A stretch of 64,000 bases of DNA, from NCBI GenBank assembly GCA_027563935.2, contig CM050447.1:10012501-10076500 (forward strand), read 5' to 3'. The notes beneath the pieces are model-generated. The model worked only from the letters and a program-made list of their open reading frames with translations, was not told where the DNA came from and did no database searches. Made by a program: the position numbers and the translations under genes. This document shows positions 60,009 through 64,000 of the stretch, one piece after another. The stretch comes from Costus lasius (Eukaryota > Streptophyta > Magnoliopsida > Zingiberales > Costaceae). Each line of letters opens with the position of its first letter. The first letter of the stretch is position 1.

Positions 60009-60449
60009 ATTTGATAGTTTGTGAAAAACAAAATAACCAAGGCCCTGAAAGTGGTATAACTATGAGAATAGAAGATTTATTAGGCAATCTCGATATATAG
60101 AATACGTGTAAAATACAAAAATGGCGTACAATTGGGTAACATCAAATAGTTTATTAGAATGTAAGCATGACTAGATAAACAATAGTGGCAGTAATGATAA
60201 GCCTTGTGTATTTTGCATAAGATATCCAGAATTATACCTAAGATACCAATGCAGTAAATGTTTATGTGAAAGTTGTAAGCTTTATTTACAAAACTCAGGA
60301 AGTTTACCAAGCCAAGAAAATACTATTCCTAGGATACAACCACCGGTAGCCACAAATAGGAATAATACAATAGAATTACGAATCCTCTCCTTAGAAAATG
60401 AGATAGATAAGTTAAAATTAGAATTAAAAGAACTTAAAGATTTATATAT
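60009..60449 (+). pseudogene. Small virus-like reading frames (possible pararetrovirus fragment)
   Basis: Plus-strand frame remains of compact, overlapping type. One frame ends at about 60108. A second starts with an ATG at 60121, is interrupted by a stop at 60172-60174 and then stays open into the LTR insertion at 60450. It has a Cys-rich motif (C-x2-C, then C-x2-C-x-C-x2-C, about 60205-60279) followed by a Leu/Lys/Glu heptad region (about 60360-60445) likely to form a coiled coil. Short successive ORFs of this sort occur before the polyprotein of badnavirus-like pararetroviruses, but the link is an inference from the neighbouring pararetroviral sequence. Strand is opposite to the RT piece at 62985-63490. 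Confidence 0.4.
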
Positions 60450-62186
60450 TGTAACATTTCGAAATTTTGCAAAAGCTGATGGGACAGGACAGCCACGTCC
60501 CATCCCATCTGCTTCCCCTTTTTTTTTCCCCTTCTCCTCTATTCTCTTACGAACCATCCCATCCCACTCCTTTCTTCTCCCCATCTCCCTCTTCCTCCCG
60601 ATCTTCACCACCGTCGAATGCGTCTTCCCCTCCTCCTCATGCATCTTCCCCTCTCAACCTTCCATTCCGCCTCCGACCGCGGCTCCGGCGACCAGAACCG
60701 GCGAGTGGAAGCTCCTCCTCTCCCTTCGCGCGTGCGGCGACGAGAAACGACCGGAAAACCCTAGATCCGGTGCCCTTCTTGTCTCCGACGACTCCAGCAG
60801 CCTCCCCTACCTCCGGCGAACGTCTCCCCTCCGTTCCGGCGCGTTTTCCGGCGTCGTCTTCCCCAACTCCGGCGACATCCGCGAACGACGCCACCGGTGG
60901 GTTTTCCGTTCGATCCCGGCGATCCCGAACTCCTCTCGCGAAACCGGCGGTACGACTGGACTTCCCTCGCCGGCGGCTATCTCGTGACATTTCCAGATTT
61001 CCGACCGGCCGCCGAAGTTACTGTTCCGGCGGCGGCGCCACTGTTCCGGCGAACTTCCGGCGAACTCCGCGACTGCGACTGCAACTCCGAGCGGCACGCA
61101 CGAGGTTACATTGGACATATATTGGTTGGATCTAGCTCAGACCTACAGTCTCCAGGTAGGATTCTAACCTCCCTACCTTTGTTAGGTATCACCTTTCTTG
61201 CTGATTAAACATGATTATTACCTTCGTAAATCCATTGAGATATGTCTCCTTCTGTTGAGTCACCTGGATGATTGCATGCTATCTGATTTTATGTTTTGGT
61301 GCATGATGCCGCGGGTAATTTATTTAGATGTTGTACATATATATATTTTTGGCTGTCTCTACAGCCAGCTTGTGTTGATATTGGGGATGGACGGATAGGT
61401 CTGACTGGGGTAGTCCACCTTTCCGAGAACCTTGTGATTTTGGGCCATCGGTAGTAGTCATGGATGCAGTTTATGTGGTGTGAGCCCATGATCTACTGGC
61501 CTCCGGATGGATCGCAGTCGGGTGTCGTGTGACTCGGCATTCCGGGGCGATCTGGGTGTAGGACGCTACACCGGCGGACTGTCGACGGACAGCCGTTTCT
61601 ACCGATTAGCTAGCGGTAGGAACCACTCTTTGAGTGCGCGTCCTACGGGACATTGGCACAGCTGTTTCCACCTGCATGCTATACTTTCTGTGTTTACTTA
61701 GTCGAGGTATATTTATTTACAGTGCACTTCTGCCCATTTAATATTATTGGATTCTCCTTACTCTTACGCACCATTTACTTGTTAATCCTACTTAGCCTCC
61801 CGGCTAACTCCCCTTGCCTTGCCTCCAGGTTCAGGCTCGGCTCCCTCTGGTGCGCCGTAGATAGATAGGTAGATTACCTTTCATATCTTGTGTTGTATTT
61901 TCTATTGTGACGCACATGCTACTGTTATTATCATATTTCGAGGATATTTATTTGATGATGTTGTATTTATCTGGTCATGGACCAGTGGGGATTTGTGGGC
62001 CAGGACTGTGCGGCCCTTCGTGTGTTGTTGACTTTGACCGCTGCGTCGGTCTGATATATGTTTTTATCCGTGCGGCTTTTATCATTCATGTTACTTGTCA
62101 TCTTGTATTTGTATCCTGGATCTGTATAGCCTTGCAGGTCCATTGTTTGCCGCGTCCTAAGGTTGGGAGAGTCTTGGGGCGTGACA
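60450..62186 (+). mobile_element. Solo LTR of a Ty3/gypsy-type retrotransposon, 1,737 bp
   Basis: Starts TGTAACATTTCG and ends GGGGCGTGACA, the terminal forms of many plant Ty3/gypsy LTRs (TG...CA). A perfect 5-bp target duplication, TATAT, flanks it (60445-60449 and 62187-62191). No primer-binding site, polyprotein or second LTR adjoins it, so it is a solo LTR left by recombination between two LTRs. The left half is GC-rich and gives long spurious frames (about 60467-61135). It interrupts pararetrovirus-like DNA on both sides. Confidence 0.85.
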
Positions 62187-62191
62187 TATAT

Positions 62192-62984
62192 AAAGGTAAA
62201 TCTATAATAAATGAATAAGAAGTTATTAACTGTGGGATGTGTCCAGTACCTATTTGCTCCATAAATTTTTTATGTATTATTGGTCCTAAAGGAGGAGATA
62301 ATTTTAGAAATAACCTATCTCCTATAGTTTGGTCATAAAAATATCCTGCAATAGTACTATAATACATATAGTCTTGTAAAAATGGCTTAATAAACACTCA
62401 TTTTCTTATTTGTAATAGTTCAAGTTTCCTAATGGCTTCTTGTTGTTGCCTACTAAATCCAGTATTAGGTTGATATCCTAAAAGTAATAATTGTATTTTG
62501 TTTGTAAAGTTATAGGGATTTGAGCCTAATTCTACATCTCTAATAAAATCTTGAGGAAATTCCTTTTTGTATGCTTCCCAAGCAGCTCTAGCTGTTTCTC
62601 CTAATAATTTTTTCTAAATAAGAATACATTTCTGTAGGAGTCTTATTATGGTCTAATTCATCATATCTCCTAGCTACTAGAGAGCTCCACATTTCTAGTA
62701 CAGTAGGCCAAGTTTGCGGATCATGTTCTATTAAGTTTAATATTCTACCATCATCCACTAAAAGTTTCTTGTCAACTGTTTCTAAAGGTAATCTTTTTCC
62801 TCTTGGTTTAAATTCATTATTTCTTTCACGATAATCATTATATATATCTCTACTAGGTTGTCCGGCTATAGGATATGTTGCTATTGAGTACAATGGAGTA
62901 GATTGCTGAGCTGAATGGGTTGGTTGGGTTTGGTAAGTTGGTTGTGTATGGGTTGGCTGCTGCTGGGGTATATACTTTTTTCTC
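62192..62984 (-). pseudogene. Endogenous pararetrovirus fragment, coat-protein-like region
   Basis: Minus-strand frames with breaks. The segment starts with a Gln/Pro/Thr-rich stretch (about 62985-62890), continues through an open frame at 62893-62588 and, after frameshifts and a stop near 62400, ends at about 62192. The pattern (a Pro-rich linker, then a Trp-containing helical region with repeated Asn/Leu motifs) resembles the coat-protein region of Caulimoviridae polyproteins. It directly abuts the RNase H piece in an order that does not match the usual polyprotein, so the copy is rearranged. It is defective. Confidence 0.6.
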
Positions 62985-63490
62985 TAAATTGACCATTATT
63001 ATAACCACAAATTTCTTCTTCTGTTTTTAAGGAGTATTTATGTGGTTTTCGTTTTAAGATTGTTCCCCATCCTTCTTCACATCCATCAGATTCTATTATT
63101 AGATAATCTGTATCTAATGGTAATTTTAGCTTTAGTATAGTCTTAATAGCTTCTTTCACCTTTTCTGTCTAGCGTTTATCTTCTGGATTGAGGTGTTTTA
63201 GTCCTGTTTTTCCTATTTTAGCATATAGAGGCCCTATTATTTTTCCTAAATTATGGATAAAGGGTCTGGCATAATTAACTAATCCTAAAAATTTTTGTAA
63301 TAATTTTATATCATTTATTTCCCATTCTAAAACTTTTGTACTAATGTGGGGTTGTAGTTTAATGTGTCCTTGTCCTATCTCAACTCCTAAAAAATCAATA
63401 TAAAAAGAAAAGGTATTATATGAAGAAAAAGTAATGCAAGAAAGCCTTACTTAAATCAAGCTAAACACGTTAGAAAATTTAATAAACAAA
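62985..63490 (-). pseudogene. Endogenous pararetrovirus fragment, RT/RNase H region
   Basis: The minus strand reads through the connection between reverse transcriptase and RNase H: FLGVEIGQGHIKLQ and LQKFLGLVNYARPF, both typical of the RT thumb region of plant pararetroviruses (Caulimoviridae), then an RNase H start with DTDYLIIESDGCEEGWG and ICGYNNGQF. The frame is broken by a stop at 63169-63171 and further stops upstream of 63420. The RT catalytic part is missing. This is an old, inactive copy. Confidence 0.78.
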
Positions 63491-63783
63491 GAGAATGAAA
63501 TCAATTTCGACGGCTGACGTCACGCTGACGTCAGCAAGGGCGTGATTTCGACGAGCGGCGTAAATTTGACTGGTCAAAATTAGTTGACCAGAGAGGTATT
63601 ATAATTAGGGTTTTCGGATTTTTTGAGTTAGGGTTAGGGTTTCCCGCTCGTTCTTCGATTTTGGGGGTGATTTTGCACCCAGGGAATTAGGCTTTCCCAA
63701 TTGAGGTAAAATCACACCAGGAAATTAGAGATTTCACGCCAGTCTAGAGGTCCGTCAGAGAACCTTAAGACCGGGGCGTGACA
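63491..63783 (+). mobile_element. 3' part of another LTR-like sequence
   Basis: Ends with CCGGGGCGTGACA at 63783, the same terminal 11 bases (GGGGCGTGACA) as the solo LTR at 62186. No matching TGTAAC start or target duplication was found on the left, so the 5' limit is a guess set by the end of the pararetroviral frame. It carries two perfect TGACGTCA palindromes 11 bp apart (63515 and 63526). Confidence 0.4.
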
Positions 63784-64000
63784 CCTACACTGGAGCATCG
63801 AATAGATTCCACGCGTGTACGTATAGTAGTATTTTTAGTGTTAGGCCCGGTTTTAGTCCGGTCTAGCCCAAAATCCACTGGGCTGAGAGGCGGCTCAAAC
63901 CCGTGCGCGGAACACGTTTGGAAGAGCCCGAATTGGGGCAAAGATCGGTCAACGCAGGATTTCGACCCGCTCCCATCAAACAAATCGGGCGCAGCAGGCC
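63784..64000. other. Unassigned repeat-like end of the window
   Basis: GC-rich sequence with TTAGGCCCGG and AGCCCAAAATCC words similar in style to the segment near 59180-59250. No gene is seen. It is cut by the window edge. Confidence 0.25.

Noticed and set aside
60467..61135. 222-codon plus-strand frame
   Set aside because: It lies inside the solo LTR and is Ser/Pro/Arg-rich because of base composition.
1..64000. CRISPR arrays, operons, bacterial attachment sites
   Set aside because: None seen; the DNA is plant nuclear and the tandem repeats found have only two to eight units without spacer-repeat structure.

Overview
The window is nuclear DNA from a flowering plant. All protein genes are interrupted by GT-AG introns except one CIPK kinase, and the set is plant-specific: AUX/IAA, ROP GTPase, EMF1, CURT1, SPEAR/TIE-type repressor, DUF688. 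Several first exons are GC-rich while introns and spacers are AT-rich, which fits a monocot better than a eudicot. The species cannot be named from the sequence. I rebuilt exons by hand from splice sites, reading-frame continuity and family knowledge; no alignment was run.

Layout. 1-742: 3' end of an unidentified gene (+). 1555-2154: Mediator subunit MED22 (+). 3125-4803: dead inverted copy of the locus at 16537-17940. 6626-7132: non-autonomous hAT element in front of a SPEAR/TIE-like repressor gene (7700-8672, +). 9758-11820: broken LINE (-). 12520-16585: single-pass membrane protein with a methyltransferase-like fold (+). It converges on an AUX/IAA gene (17501-21975, -). 25817-27815: type II ROP GTPase (+), converging on EMF1 (28847-33133, -), whose untranslated first exon probably lies at 36547-36870. 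38185-40451: CURT1 thylakoid protein (-), divergent from an ABI-like (ABIL) SCAR/WAVE subunit gene (41305-45507, +) that has a 1.8 kb hAT element in its last intron. 46855-47147: two intron-containing tRNA-Tyr genes, followed by a decayed tRNA-like copy. 49495-50913: intronless CIPK (+). 56085-58399: DUF688 gene (-). From about 59.2 kb to the end the DNA is repetitive: endogenous pararetrovirus pieces on both strands, split by a perfect solo LTR (60450-62186), plus other LTR-like ends.

Functions are varied: transcription (MED22, AUX/IAA, SPEAR, EMF1), signalling (ROP, CIPK), actin control (ABIL) and chloroplast structure (CURT1). Nothing suggests a co-regulated cluster. ROP and ABIL could act in one actin pathway (ROP to SCAR/WAVE), but they are separate genes.

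The most unusual structures are the inverted duplication of a gene-gene junction, the two hAT insertions with exact 8-bp target duplications, the LTR nested in a rearranged pararetrovirus, and upstream start codons in front of EMF1. I found no CRISPR array, operon or clearly new multi-gene system.
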